In this document: in pieces, positions 1-8,781 of the stretch
Position numbering within the stretch: the first letter of the stretch is position 1
How the letters are laid out: the number at the start of each line of letters is the position of its first letter
DNA from: Arthrobacter sp. GMC3
GTDB lineage: Bacteria; Actinomycetota; Actinomycetes; Actinomycetales; Micrococcaceae
Assembly: GCF_002929305.1 (NCBI RefSeq)
Contig: NZ_PJIO01000013.1
Coordinates: 51,188 to 115,187, forward strand
DNA: 64,000 nt
Direction of reading: 5' to 3'
Position numbers and translations under genes: made by a program
Notes under the pieces: generated by a model
Seen by the model: only the letters and a program-made list of their open reading frames with translations
Told to the model about the DNA's origin: nothing
Databases searched by the model: none

Positions 1-247
1 CGCGCGGGTCCGTGCGAGGTGAGGACGGGAGGCTCGGGAAATTCGGTCAGGGGCCGCCCGGTGGGTCCCAAAATATCCTCATCGCCGCCTGCGAGAGTTA
101 TTGAACCCTGCTCGTTGCTCACCTGTCAGTCCACACTTTCGCCGCTTGCTTGATTCACCGCTACCACGTACTACGTTACCGGGTGCCGGGGTCACATTTT
201 GGCCATTTACGCCGGATTCGTTTTGAGCCTTGACCTTCAAGTGGAGG

Positions 248-275
248 CTGAACGTTCTACCGGCGCGCATATAAT
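248..275 (+). promoter_or_regulatory. Promoter for the ABC ATPase gene, probably leaderless
   Basis: A perfect TATAAT lies at 270-275, with CTGAAC at 248-253 as a possible -35 box and a 16-nt spacer. The expected transcription start falls at about 281-284, on or next to the ATG at 284. No Shine-Dalgarno sequence precedes that ATG, so a leaderless mRNA is likely. The 247 bases before the promoter contain no convincing gene. Confidence 0.6.
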
Positions 276-283
276 TCGAAGCG

Positions 284-1018
284 ATGAGCAAAACGACGAA
301 TCCCCCGGTCAACACTCCCGCACGCCGCAAGGATGTGGTCCGCGCAGAGAAATTACAGGCGGGCTACGGCACCACGGCCGTCTGTGGGGTGGTCAGCTTC
401 AGCCTGCACGCCGGCCAGGCACTCGCCCTGGTGGGACCCAACGGCGCCGGCAAGTCAACGGTGGTTAAAACCGTTGTGGGGCAGCTGGAAGCCGTCTCCG
501 GAACTACCTTGATCAATGGCAGCAAGGTAGATGACAGGACGCTTGATTTCCGTCGCGAAGTGGCTGTGGTCTTCGACGACGACGCCTTTTTCCCGGCTCT
601 CACTGTCGAAGAGCATCTGGCGATCGTCTCCGCCGGACACGGAGTGGACGACGTCGAAGATGTGATCGCCGCCGAGCTGGAGTTTTTTGGACTCTCCACC
701 TTGGCCAAATCGCGGCCGTACAACCTTTCCTCCGGACAACGGCGACGGATGCTGCTGGCATCGGCCTTCGTCCGTCCCCGCTCCTTGCTGGTCTTGGATG
801 AGCCCGAACAGCGCCTGGACACCGCCATGAGGCACCGCCTGGCTACGCGTCTGCGGGCCGAGGTGGACGCCGGCCTGGCCCTGCTGGTTGTCACCCATGA
901 TCCCGATTTCCTGTCGACCGTGGCCACCAAGGCGCTCTTCATTGCCGACACCATCCACACCATGACCCCGGCCCAGGCGGCCGTGGCAATTGCCTCCGAG
1001 AACCCCCACGCGGACTGA
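284..1018 (+). CDS. ABC transporter ATP-binding protein
   Basis: This is a cytoplasmic ATPase subunit of an ABC transporter, 244 aa. The Walker A motif GPNGAGKST is near residues 52-60, the signature LSSGQRRRM is in the middle, and the Walker B/D-loop VLDEPEQRLD and H-loop VTHD follow. This order and length are normal for a stand-alone nucleotide-binding domain. The next gene starts 9 nt downstream and encodes a large membrane protein, so the two probably form an exporter. The substrate cannot be read from sequence. The start at 284 fits a leaderless transcript from the TATAAT at 270. Confidence 0.9.
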   Translation: MSKTTNPPVNTPARRKDVVRAEKLQAGYGTTAVCGVVSFSLHAGQALALVGPNGAGKSTVVKTVVGQLEAVSGTTLINGSKVDDRTLDFRREVAVVFDDDAFFPALTVEEHLAIVSAGHGVDDVEDVIAAELEFFGLSTLAKSRPYNLSSGQRRRMLLASAFVRPRSLLVLDEPEQRLDTAMRHRLATRLRAEVDAGLALLVVTHDPDFLSTVATKALFIADTIHTMTPAQAAVAIASENPHAD

Positions 1019-1027
1019 AGCTAAAAA

Positions 1028-2707
1028 ATGACACAGCAAACCAGCGAACGCTTTACCGCCAAGGAAATCCGCCAATACACCTTCAAGGTGGGGCTCAGCC
1101 GCACCGAGGGCGGCATCATGGAGCTCATCTCCGAGGCGTACACCTTTGTCCTGGGCGGGCTGACCCTGCTCACCATGGCGGGGGCCGTGATTGTGGGGCT
1201 CCGCAACAGCCTGGGGGTTGGTGCGGAATCGGCACTGTCGGCGTCCATCGTGTCACCCGGATTTCATTCGGTGACCCTGCTGCAGGCAAGCGCCACGGTG
1301 CTGTTGACGCTGGCGGCGGCACTTCTCGCCGTCGAAATGAGCGTTGGCCCCATCACCATGACCATCCCGCAAACGGCATGGTGGCTGGGTCTTCCCGTCC
1401 GGCGTCGGGGTTTCATCCAACCGGGATTCCTGAAATCGCTGATCTGGCCGGCTGCGGCAGCCGTTGCACTGGTGCTGCCCATGTCGCTGGGCATGTCGTC
1501 CTCACCAACCCCTGCCCGCCTTGGCCTTGCGGTGCTGTGCGGGATCGGTCTGGCCTGGCTGCTCTACGGCGTTGCCGCCTGGTGCCAGATCACCGATTCG
1601 GGCAAATGGCTGAAGAACCTGGTGGGCGCGGTGACCCTCGTAGCGCCGCTGACGCTGGTTGCCACCGCACTGTACAACAACGCTGCCGGAGCGGGTGCCA
1701 TCACCGGCGCCCAAACCGCATGGCTGGAGTACCTGCCCACCAGCTGGCCGCTGTTGGTGGCTGACGGCGCCCTTTGGCCGTTGATCTTGCTGCCCCTTTC
1801 GGTGGTACTGCTGGTCCTTGTGTACCTGAACCTTGAGCGGATCACGACGGCGAAGCTGAAGGCGAGTGCCGCGGCCGGCGCCTATGTGGCTGGTTCACTC
1901 ATGTCCATGGATGCCTCGGAGCTGTCTCGTTCGCTCAGTGGCGGGCCGTCGGTGAGCCGCTCCAAAGTCCGCCTGAAGCTAATCTTCAAGGGCGGCACCG
2001 TCTTTTCCCGCAGCGTCAAGACACTCATCAGCACCCACCTGACCATGGCGTTGCGCTCCCCCGTCGCCTTGCTACGGGTGCTGGTGCTGGCCGCCATTCC
2101 GGCCTCATTGGCCGCTGTGGAGTTTCTCGGCAACGCCATCTTAATCGCCGTAGTGCTGTTCTTGTGCGCCCACTTTGCGGCCACCACGCTGGGCGCTACG
2201 GCCCGGTTTGCCGCGGGCAATCCCGCCGTGGACATGCTCATGCCGCTCCCCGCCAAGGTTGTCCGACGCGTCCACTATGTGTTGCCTGCCGTCGGCATGA
2301 CCCTGTGGGCACTCGTCTGCTTCGGCCTGCTCCTAGCCTTGGGCGTAGGCTCACCGGAGCTGCTGTTGCTGGCAGTGCTGGCCGGGCCGGGGCTGGGCGC
2401 GGCCACTTTACGGGCGTCCTTCCGTCCGGCACCCGATTGGAACATGCCAGCCGTTGCTTCGCCCACGGGCCCCATCCCCACCGGCGCCATCCGATCCTTC
2501 TTGTCGGGTCCCGACCTGACACTCATTGTGTTGTTGCCGGTGCTGATCTGCCTCATCTCAGGCGGCGTTCCCCTGGTCGCTTTCCCCGCCCAGCTGACAC
2601 TCACTTGGCTGGCGTTCCTCTGGGGAACCCACGTTCGCAAGCCCAAGTCCGCCAAATCCGGGGGGCTTTTCGGCATGCCGCCGGTGGCGACGCCGCCAGC
2701 CAAGTAG
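1028..2707 (+). CDS. Multi-spanning membrane protein, putative ABC permease partner
   Basis: The 559-aa protein has at least ten hydrophobic segments spread over its whole length, beginning near residue 37 (FVLGGLTLLTMAGAVIVGL). A more polar stretch of about 60 residues in the middle (around residues 285-345) is probably cytoplasmic. I do not see a classical permease motif. It resembles large actinobacterial membrane proteins of unknown function (I recall a DUF6297 family) that sit beside ABC ATPases. The 9-nt gap after the ATPase gene suggests co-transcription and a joint transporter. Function beyond that is inference. Confidence 0.75.
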   Translation: MTQQTSERFTAKEIRQYTFKVGLSRTEGGIMELISEAYTFVLGGLTLLTMAGAVIVGLRNSLGVGAESALSASIVSPGFHSVTLLQASATVLLTLAAALLAVEMSVGPITMTIPQTAWWLGLPVRRRGFIQPGFLKSLIWPAAAAVALVLPMSLGMSSSPTPARLGLAVLCGIGLAWLLYGVAAWCQITDSGKWLKNLVGAVTLVAPLTLVATALYNNAAGAGAITGAQTAWLEYLPTSWPLLVADGALWPLILLPLSVVLLVLVYLNLERITTAKLKASAAAGAYVAGSLMSMDASELSRSLSGGPSVSRSKVRLKLIFKGGTVFSRSVKTLISTHLTMALRSPVALLRVLVLAAIPASLAAVEFLGNAILIAVVLFLCAHFAATTLGATARFAAGNPAVDMLMPLPAKVVRRVHYVLPAVGMTLWALVCFGLLLALGVGSPELLLLAVLAGPGLGAATLRASFRPAPDWNMPAVASPTGPIPTGAIRSFLSGPDLTLIVLLPVLICLISGGVPLVAFPAQLTLTWLAFLWGTHVRKPKSAKSGGLFGMPPVATPPAK

Positions 2708-2762
2708 CGCCCACGCCGGAGGCGGCAGGCTTCACAAAGCGCCTCAAAACCTAACGATAAGG

Positions 2763-2778
2763 CTATTTACATAAATAG
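2763..2778. promoter_or_regulatory. 16-bp AT-rich palindrome, candidate operator
   Basis: CTATTTACATAAATAG is a palindrome except for its two central bases and stands out in GC-rich DNA. It ends 2 nt before the -35 box of the next promoter, a usual position for a repressor or activator site. No regulator gene is adjacent, so its protein is unknown. Confidence 0.5.
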
Positions 2779-2780
2779 TC

Positions 2781-2809
2781 TTGACCAGGTGTGGGCTGCG
2801 CCATATGCT
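2781..2809 (+). promoter_or_regulatory. Promoter of the sulfonate/sulfate-ester operon, leaderless
   Basis: TTGACC (2781-2786) and TATGCT (2804-2809) are 17 nt apart. The predicted transcription start coincides with the ATG at 2816, and there is no ribosome-binding site. This decides the start of the permease gene: an upstream GTG at 2789 would lie inside the promoter. Confidence 0.6.
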
Positions 2810-2815
2810 CTTTCC

Positions 2816-3691
2816 ATGGCACCAACAGAACCGTCCCTTGCAGGCACAGTGGAAGCCGCGGCTTCCACTGGCCCCAGGGAACCCCAGAAGACACCCACCG
2901 CCCCAGTTGCTCGAAAAAGTGCCGCCTCCAGTGGCCGCAAGCTTTCCACCAAGGCAATGGTCACCATCAACGTGGCCTCAGTCATCGCAGGCATCGCAGC
3001 TTGGGCCCTCGTTTCCGGCCTTGGCCTTGTTGGCTTGCCCGGCCCCGGCGAAGTTGCCCTCCGAGCCGGCGAACTCTTCGCCGACGGCACCTTGGCCGAG
3101 GATACCGGCGCGTCCCTGACCAGAGTCCTCAGCGGCTTTGTCATAGGCAGCGCCCTGGCCATTCCGGTCGGTTTCCTCATGGGTTGGTACTCCATTGGCC
3201 GTGCCATCTTGGAGCCTTACGTCCAGTTCTTCCGCACGGTCCCCCCGCTGGCCTTGCTCCCCCTAGTTATGGTGACCATGGGTATCGGGGAAGCACCCAA
3301 GATCTTCGTGATCTTCTTGGCCGCGTTCCTCTCCTGCGTCATCTCCACCTACCAGGGCGTGGTGAGCGTGGACAAGACCCTGATCAATGCCGCGCGAGTC
3401 CTGGGAGCCAACAGCTTCGTCATCTTCGCCCGCGTGGTTGTCCCGGCATCCTCACCCTTCATCCTGGTCGGCATGCGGATCGGCCTCGGCGCCGGTTGGG
3501 CCACCGTGGTGGCCGCCGAACTCCTTGCGGCCCCCAACGGCTTGGGAATGCGCATGCAGCAGGCACAGCAGTTCTACGACATGCCCACCATCTTCGTCAA
3601 CGTGATCGCCATCGGAATTTTGGGCTTGATCATGGACCGCCTACTGCTCATGGTCGAGGCTCGCCTGACCCGCTGGCAAGAACGCCGCTAA
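2816..3691 (+). CDS. ABC transporter permease, SsuC/TauC type
   Basis: This is the inner-membrane subunit of an importer for sulfonates, taurine, nitrate or similar anions, about 291 aa. The first 45 residues are polar and Pro/Ala-rich. About six membrane segments follow, with the binding-protein-dependent permease signature region around [25 protein letters not shown], which carries the EAA-like loop that contacts the ATPase. The ATPase, binding protein and a sulfatase follow in the same operon. I took the ATG at 2816 because it sits at the predicted transcription start. The substrate class is inferred from family and from the sulfatase. Confidence 0.88.
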   Translation: MAPTEPSLAGTVEAAASTGPREPQKTPTAPVARKSAASSGRKLSTKAMVTINVASVIAGIAAWALVSGLGLVGLPGPGEVALRAGELFADGTLAEDTGASLTRVLSGFVIGSALAIPVGFLMGWYSIGRAILEPYVQFFRTVPPLALLPLVMVTMGIGEAPKIFVIFLAAFLSCVISTYQGVVSVDKTLINAARVLGANSFVIFARVVVPASSPFILVGMRIGLGAGWATVVAAELLAAPNGLGMRMQQAQQFYDMPTIFVNVIAIGILGLIMDRLLLMVEARLTRWQERR

Positions 3692-3700
3692 GGACTTCCA

Positions 3701-4498
3701 ATGACTACCACAACGCAAAATGCCATGATCCGCTTCGAGAACCTCCGCAAGGAGTTCACCCTGACCGGCACCACGTTTACCGCGCTCGACGGCGTCAACC
3801 TTGACATTGCCGACGGCGAGTTCGTGACCGTGGTGGGCCCGTCCGGTTGCGGCAAATCCACCATGCTCAACGCGGCGGCGGGCCTGCTGGAACCGACCAG
3901 CGGGCAGGTATTGGTTGATGACCGCCCGGTGAACGGCCCCAGCCCGCGCACCGGTGTCATCTTCCAGCAGTACGCCCTCTTCCCCTGGCTCACCGTCCGC
4001 AAGAACGTGGAATTCGGCTTGGAACTAAAGAAGGTACCGGCCAAGGAACGCCGGGCAATTGTTGACCACTACCTGGAATTGGTGGGCCTGACCCGCTTTG
4101 CCGATGCTCTGCCCAAGGAGCTTTCCGGCGGCATGAAGCAGCGCTGCGCCATTGCCCGCGCTTACGCTGTCAACCCGGAAATCCTGCTCATGGACGAACC
4201 CTTCGGTGCCCTCGATGCCCTGACCCGAGTCCACATGCAAGAACAGCTTTTGGAGACCTGGACCAAGGAAAGACGCACCGTCATGTTTGTCACCCACGAC
4301 GTGGACGAGTCGGTCTTCCTGGCCTCACGGGTGATCGTGATGGCGGCCCGCCCGGGTCGCATCCACAAGGAAATCACGATCGATCTGCCCTATCCCCGCA
4401 CCGAGTCCATGCGCCTCTCCGATGAGTTCGCCAAGCTCCGAGCCCAGGTCTGGGAAGCCGTGTACCACCAGCCCGACGCCAAGGGCGCCGACGAATAA
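3701..4498 (+). CDS. ABC transporter ATP-binding protein, SsuB/TauB type
   Basis: The 265-aa ATPase energises the importer encoded around it. Visible motifs are Walker A (GPSGCGKST), the Q-loop (IFQQYALFPWLTV), signature LSGGMKQR, Walker B (ILLMDEPFGALD) and H-loop (VTHDVDES). The Q-loop wording and ESVFLASRV are typical of the nitrate/sulfonate/taurine branch. It starts 9 nt after the permease with AAGGA as ribosome-binding site. The final residues (about 240-265) are the usual polar tail. Confidence 0.92.
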   Translation: MTTTTQNAMIRFENLRKEFTLTGTTFTALDGVNLDIADGEFVTVVGPSGCGKSTMLNAAAGLLEPTSGQVLVDDRPVNGPSPRTGVIFQQYALFPWLTVRKNVEFGLELKKVPAKERRAIVDHYLELVGLTRFADALPKELSGGMKQRCAIARAYAVNPEILLMDEPFGALDALTRVHMQEQLLETWTKERRTVMFVTHDVDESVFLASRVIVMAARPGRIHKEITIDLPYPRTESMRLSDEFAKLRAQVWEAVYHQPDAKGADE

Positions 4499-4576
4499 TC
4501 TCCAAGCCAACCACCCTTCAAATCCTTCCCTGCTCCCCCGCGTCGGGGCGCAGCCATGCATAAATCAGGAGAAACA

Positions 4577-5599
4577 ATGTCCGCAACGATCACCCGCCGC
4601 AATGTCCTTCAGCTCTCCGTGGGAGCCGCCGCCGTCTCGCTGCTTGCCGCCTGCGGGGTCAAGAACGACGTCGGCGCCGCACCCGAATCCAAGGCTCCCG
4701 TTGAGATCAAGGTTGGCTACATTGCCGACTACAACGGCGCCGGCCTTATGGCCGTGGCAGACCAGGAAGGCTACTGGGCCAAGGCGGGCTTGACGCCGAA
4801 ATACCTGCCGTTCACCAACGGCCCACTGGCCATCCAGGCTCTGGGCACCGACAACATTGACGTTGCCTACATCGGTTCCGGCGCCTTGTGGCTGCCAGCG
4901 TCGGGCAAGGCCGAGATTTGGGCCGTCAACTCGGTCTCCAACGCCGACCGCATCATTGCAGCCCCCGGCACCAAGAAGCTCGCGGACCTCAAGGGAAAGA
5001 AGATCGGCGTACCCGTCGGCACCTCAGGCGACCAGTTGTTCACGTTGGCACTGGAAAAGGAAGGCCTGACCCGCAAGGACTTCGAGGTCACGGCCATGGA
5101 GCCGCCGGCGATCGTCGCTGCCTTTGCTTCGGGCCAGATTGATGGTGCCGCGCTCTGGTACCCACTGATCGACAGCGCCAAGAAGGGCAAGCCGGACTTG
5201 GTGGAGCTGTTCAGTAACGAAGACTTCATTGACAAGCTCACGTTCCCCTCCACATTTGTTGCAGGCCCGGGGCGTGCCGCTAAGGACAAGGAACTGGCCA
5301 CCGCCTTTATCTCGGTCATCAAGAGCGCCAACGACTACCGCCACGAAAACCAGGACAGCACCGCCGCGGCAACCGCAAAGTTCCTCAAGCTCAAGGAAGA
5401 GGACATGAAGTCGCAGGCAAGCGTGGCCAAGCTGTTCACCTCCAAGGAACTTGAGGACCTCTCCGCCAAGGGCACCGTCTACACCTGGCTAAATGCCCTC
5501 CAGGAACAGTTCAAGGAAGCGGACAAGATCAAGGAAGTTGTGGACCCCAAGACGTTCTACAACTCCGAGCTGTTTGTCAGCGCACCGAAGGCAAAGTAG
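4577..5599 (+). CDS. ABC transporter substrate-binding lipoprotein (SsuA/TauA/NMT1-like)
   Basis: This extracytoplasmic binding protein of the importer has 340 aa. The N-terminus has a twin-arginine (TRRN) and hydrophobic signal ending in the lipobox LLAAC near residue 25, so it is a lipoprotein, perhaps exported by Tat. The body starts with EIKVGYIADYNGAGLMAVAD and contains KGKKIGVPVGTSGD, the pattern of NMT1/SsuA-like proteins. I chose the ATG at 4577, which has CAGGAGA just upstream; an ATG 21 nt earlier has no such site. The ligand is not determinable; the sulfatase next to it argues for a sulfate ester or sulfonate. Confidence 0.88.
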   Translation: MSATITRRNVLQLSVGAAAVSLLAACGVKNDVGAAPESKAPVEIKVGYIADYNGAGLMAVADQEGYWAKAGLTPKYLPFTNGPLAIQALGTDNIDVAYIGSGALWLPASGKAEIWAVNSVSNADRIIAAPGTKKLADLKGKKIGVPVGTSGDQLFTLALEKEGLTRKDFEVTAMEPPAIVAAFASGQIDGAALWYPLIDSAKKGKPDLVELFSNEDFIDKLTFPSTFVAGPGRAAKDKELATAFISVIKSANDYRHENQDSTAAATAKFLKLKEEDMKSQASVAKLFTSKELEDLSAKGTVYTWLNALQEQFKEADKIKEVVDPKTFYNSELFVSAPKAK

Positions 5600-5602
5600 G
5601 CA

Positions 5603-7144
5603 ATGACGACACCCTCTCAAGCACAGGCCCCTGCAGGTGCAAAGCGCCAAAACATGCTGTTCATCATGACCGATCAGCAACGCATTGACACCCTGGGCTG
5701 CTACGGCAACACCTCACAGCACACCCCCAATCTTGACCGGCTGGCCGCGCGCGGCACCACCTTTGACCGGGCCTACACGCCCACAGCCATTTGCACGCCC
5801 GCACGGGCCAGCCTGCTCACCGGCCTGCAGCCGTTTGAGCATGGGCTGCTGGCCAATTACGAGTGGAATTCAGGGCACCGGGAGGAACTCCCCGACGGCC
5901 TGCCCACCTTTTCCGGCGCCCTCATCGAACAGGGGTACCGGCTGGGACATGTGGGCAAGTGGCATGTGGGCAAGGACCGCGGCCCCGAACACTACGGCTT
6001 TGAAGGTGTCCACCTGCCCGGCGCCCTGAATGTCTTTGACGACCCCGGCTACGAGGGCTGGCTGGCGGCCAACGATTTCCCGGACTTCCGCATCTCCAGC
6101 CCCGTGTACACCACGCGGGCAGACGGCAGCCAGGGGCATCTGATCGCCGGGGTCACCGACCAGCCCACGGAAGCCACCTTTGAGGCCTTCCTTGCGGACC
6201 AAACCATCGCCAAACTGCGCGAGTTTGCCGCAGGGGCGTTGGAGGATGACGGCACGCCATTCTTCCTCTCCTGCCACATCTTCGGCCCGCACCTGCCGTA
6301 CCTGATCCCCCAAAAGTGGTACGACATGGTGGACCCGGCCACGGTTGAGCTCCCCGGCTCCTTTGCGGAGACGTTCAATGGCAAGCCGATGATCCAGCAG
6401 GCCTACGCCGAGTACTGGTCCACTGACTGCTTCACAGTGGATGAGTGGAAGAAGCTCACGGCCGTCTACTGGGGCTATGTGTCCATGATCGACCACGAGG
6501 TGGGCCGGATACTTGCCGTCCTGGACGAGCTCGGCCTGGCCGACAGCACGGCGGTCATGTTCACGGCGGACCATGGGGAGTTCACTGGCGCACACCGGCT
6601 CAACGACAAGGGACCGGCCATGTACGAGGACATCTACCGGATCCCGGCCATCCTGGCTCTTCCCGGTGAGCAGGAGCGCCGCGAGGACAGCTTCATCTCG
6701 CTGCTGGACTTCACGGCCACCTTCCATGAGATCGCCGGCGCCGACGCCTCCGGTGTCCGGGGCAGGTCCTTGCTGCCGATGGCTGCCGGGCAGGCGGTCG
6801 AGGGCTGGCGGGAGGACATTCTCTGCGAGTTCCACGGCCATCATTTCCCTTACGCCCAGCGCATGATCCGGGACAAGGAAGTGAAATACATTGTGAATCC
6901 GGAGGGTATCGACGAGTTCTACGACATGATCGCCGATCCGGATGAGCTCAACAATGTCATCAACGTCCCCGTTTACCGCGACCGGGTCGCGGCCATGCGC
7001 CGGAAAATGTACCGCCAGTTAGTGGATCGAGGCGACAAGTTCGCCCAGTGGATGGCTTTCGCCGGCGACATCCCGGCCGAGGACCGGGTCCGCCCGGAAA
7101 CGGCCGTGGAACGGTTCATCCGAGAACCAGCTCTCACCGCATAA
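5603..7144 (+). CDS. Sulfatase (formylglycine-dependent, choline-sulfatase-like)
   Basis: The 513-aa alkaline-phosphatase-superfamily hydrolase should release sulfate from an organic sulfate ester. The motif CTPAR at residues 64-68 is the sulfatase signature; Cys64 would be converted to formylglycine. Metal-site sequences are seen at the N-terminus (FIMTDQQRIDTLGCYGN) and later (FTADHGEFTGAH). There is no signal peptide, so it acts in the cytoplasm on an imported substrate. It begins 3 nt after the binding-protein stop. The order permease-ATPase-binding protein-sulfatase suggests uptake followed by desulfation. Phosphonate monoester hydrolase activity, known in relatives, is an alternative. 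Confidence 0.88.
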   Translation: MTTPSQAQAPAGAKRQNMLFIMTDQQRIDTLGCYGNTSQHTPNLDRLAARGTTFDRAYTPTAICTPARASLLTGLQPFEHGLLANYEWNSGHREELPDGLPTFSGALIEQGYRLGHVGKWHVGKDRGPEHYGFEGVHLPGALNVFDDPGYEGWLAANDFPDFRISSPVYTTRADGSQGHLIAGVTDQPTEATFEAFLADQTIAKLREFAAGALEDDGTPFFLSCHIFGPHLPYLIPQKWYDMVDPATVELPGSFAETFNGKPMIQQAYAEYWSTDCFTVDEWKKLTAVYWGYVSMIDHEVGRILAVLDELGLADSTAVMFTADHGEFTGAHRLNDKGPAMYEDIYRIPAILALPGEQERREDSFISLLDFTATFHEIAGADASGVRGRSLLPMAAGQAVEGWREDILCEFHGHHFPYAQRMIRDKEVKYIVNPEGIDEFYDMIADPDELNNVINVPVYRDRVAAMRRKMYRQLVDRGDKFAQWMAFAGDIPAEDRVRPETAVERFIREPALTA

Positions 7145-7180
7145 CTGCCTACGCCACCGCTGTCCGAAACCAGCGGCGAG

Positions 7181-7234
7181 AAAAAGTGGGTGGTGTCCCT
7201 CTCGCCTTCCAGCGCGGACACCTCCCACTTTTTT
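7181..7234. terminator. Bidirectional intrinsic terminator
   Basis: An 18-bp stem with one mismatch is formed by 7181-7198 and 7216-7233. The left arm begins with AAAAA and the right arm ends in TTTTTT. It lies between the convergent sulfatase and dctA genes and can end transcription from both sides. Confidence 0.85.
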
Positions 7235-7280
7235 GCCGTCTGAAACAGCTGCCGGGCCCCGGCCCGGCGCACCTGGGAAG

Positions 7281-8651
7281 CTAGACCCTGGCCGGAACCG
7301 GATCCTCCCTGGGTGCCGTCAGGACGGGCGAATCACCGGCGTCGCCCCCGGTAGCATGGCCGTCGGGGTCCAGTGACAGCTCGTCAAAGGGGTCGCGGCC
7401 GGAGAGAACGGCGCGGGCCTGATCCATGTCCAGCTCATGCGTCCACTTGCCAATCAACAAGGTGGCGACGGCGTTACCAGTGAAGTTGGTCAACGCGCGG
7501 GCCTCGGACATGAACTTGTCGATGCCCACAATCACACCCATGCCGTCTAGCAGGATGGGCTTGTGGGCCGCCAGCCCCGCAGCCAGGGTGGCCAGCCCGG
7601 CACCAGTGACCCCGGCTGCACCCTTGGAGGCGATGACCATAAACACGAGCAGGCCGATCTGTTCACCCATGTTCATCGGTATGCCCATGGCGGTGGAGAT
7701 GAACAACGCGCTCATGGTCAGGTAGATGGCGGTGCCGTCCAGGTTAAACGAGTAGCCGGTGGGGACCGTGATGCCCACAACGGGCTTGGAAACCCCGGCG
7801 TGCTCCATCTTTGCCATGAGGCGCGGCAGTGCCGATTCGGAGGATGAGGTGGCAAAGATCAACAGGTACTCACGGGCCAGGTAGCGTATCAGGGCGAAAA
7901 TGTTAAGCCCCGTCACCACGCGCAGGATCGAGCCGAGGATGATCACAATGAACAGCGCGCAGGTCAGGTAGAAGGCGCCCATCAAGATGGCCATGGACCC
8001 AATTGCGGCCCAGCCCGTGGCTCCCACGACGGCGGCAATGGCCCCGAAAGCGCCTACCGGGGCGGCCCACATGATCATCATCATCAACTTGAAGACCACT
8101 TTTTGGACATTCTTAATGGCGTTGAGCACCGGCTCACCGGACTTGCCCAAAGACTGCAGGGCAAAGCCAACCAGCAACGCCAGCACCAGGGTCGGGAGCA
8201 CGGGGATGTCTCCGGGAATCATCTCCATCAGGAACTTCACGGTGGCGTTGTCCTCGGACGAGGTGGCGGCCGAGTACGGCTTCAGATGCAATCCGGAACC
8301 CGGGTGGATGATGTTGCCCACCACCAGCCCGATTGCGAGCGCCACGGTGGACATCACCATGAAGTAGAGCAGGGCCAGGCCGCCCACCTTGCCCACGGTC
8401 GCCGCCTTGGCAATGGAACCCACCCCCAGCACAATGGTGCAAAAGATGATGGGGGCGATGATCATCTTGATCAGGGCGATGAACATGGTCCCCAGGGGCT
8501 TAAGCGACTTCCCCACCTCGGGTGCCATGAGACCGATCGCCGCGCCCAGGACCACCGCGGCAATGACCGCAACATAGAGCCAATGGGATTTATCCATCCT
8601 GCGCCGGGCTGGCTTGGCCATGGTGGCTGTCCCTCGTCGTTGAGAGCTCAT
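7281..8651 (-). CDS. dctA: Dicarboxylate/amino acid:cation symporter, DctA type
   Basis: This membrane carrier of 456 aa takes up C4-dicarboxylates such as succinate, fumarate or malate with protons or sodium. Family marks are the serine-rich loop (IFATSSSESALPRLM), YSFNLDGTAIYLTM, and the helix SKGAAGVTGAG, all in the right order, with about eight membrane segments and two re-entrant loops expected. The ATG at 8651 has AGGAG 5 nt upstream; a GTG at 8657 overlaps that site and is less likely. A two-component system of the CitA/DcuS class is divergent, which is the usual regulator of such carriers. Confidence 0.93.
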   Translation of the reverse strand: MSSQRRGTATMAKPARRRMDKSHWLYVAVIAAVVLGAAIGLMAPEVGKSLKPLGTMFIALIKMIIAPIIFCTIVLGVGSIAKAATVGKVGGLALLYFMVMSTVALAIGLVVGNIIHPGSGLHLKPYSAATSSEDNATVKFLMEMIPGDIPVLPTLVLALLVGFALQSLGKSGEPVLNAIKNVQKVVFKLMMMIMWAAPVGAFGAIAAVVGATGWAAIGSMAILMGAFYLTCALFIVIILGSILRVVTGLNIFALIRYLAREYLLIFATSSSESALPRLMAKMEHAGVSKPVVGITVPTGYSFNLDGTAIYLTMSALFISTAMGIPMNMGEQIGLLVFMVIASKGAAGVTGAGLATLAAGLAAHKPILLDGMGVIVGIDKFMSEARALTNFTGNAVATLLIGKWTHELDMDQARAVLSGRDPFDELSLDPDGHATGGDAGDSPVLTAPREDPVPARV

Positions 8652-8707
8652 TGTCACTCCTGTGATCTTCGATGATTAGCATTGGATTGGGTGCGGCGTG
8701 CGATCCG

Positions 8708-8745
8708 CCTCACCTAAGATTGCCCCTCAAGGTGATTTACCTCAC
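8708..8745. promoter_or_regulatory. Repeated CCTCA/AGGTGA elements between dctA and the sensor kinase
   Basis: CCTCAC, CCTCAA and CCTCAC occur at 8708, 8725 and 8740. TCACCT (8710-8715) is inverted to AGGTGA (8730-8735), and AGGT/ACCT pair again at 8730-8742. The cluster lies in the 130-bp divergent intergenic region and may be the binding site of the response regulator encoded at 10482-11180. This is a guess from repeat structure only. Confidence 0.35.
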
Positions 8746-8781
8746 GGTTGCGTTCATATTGGTCGCAGGAAAGGTTCAGGA

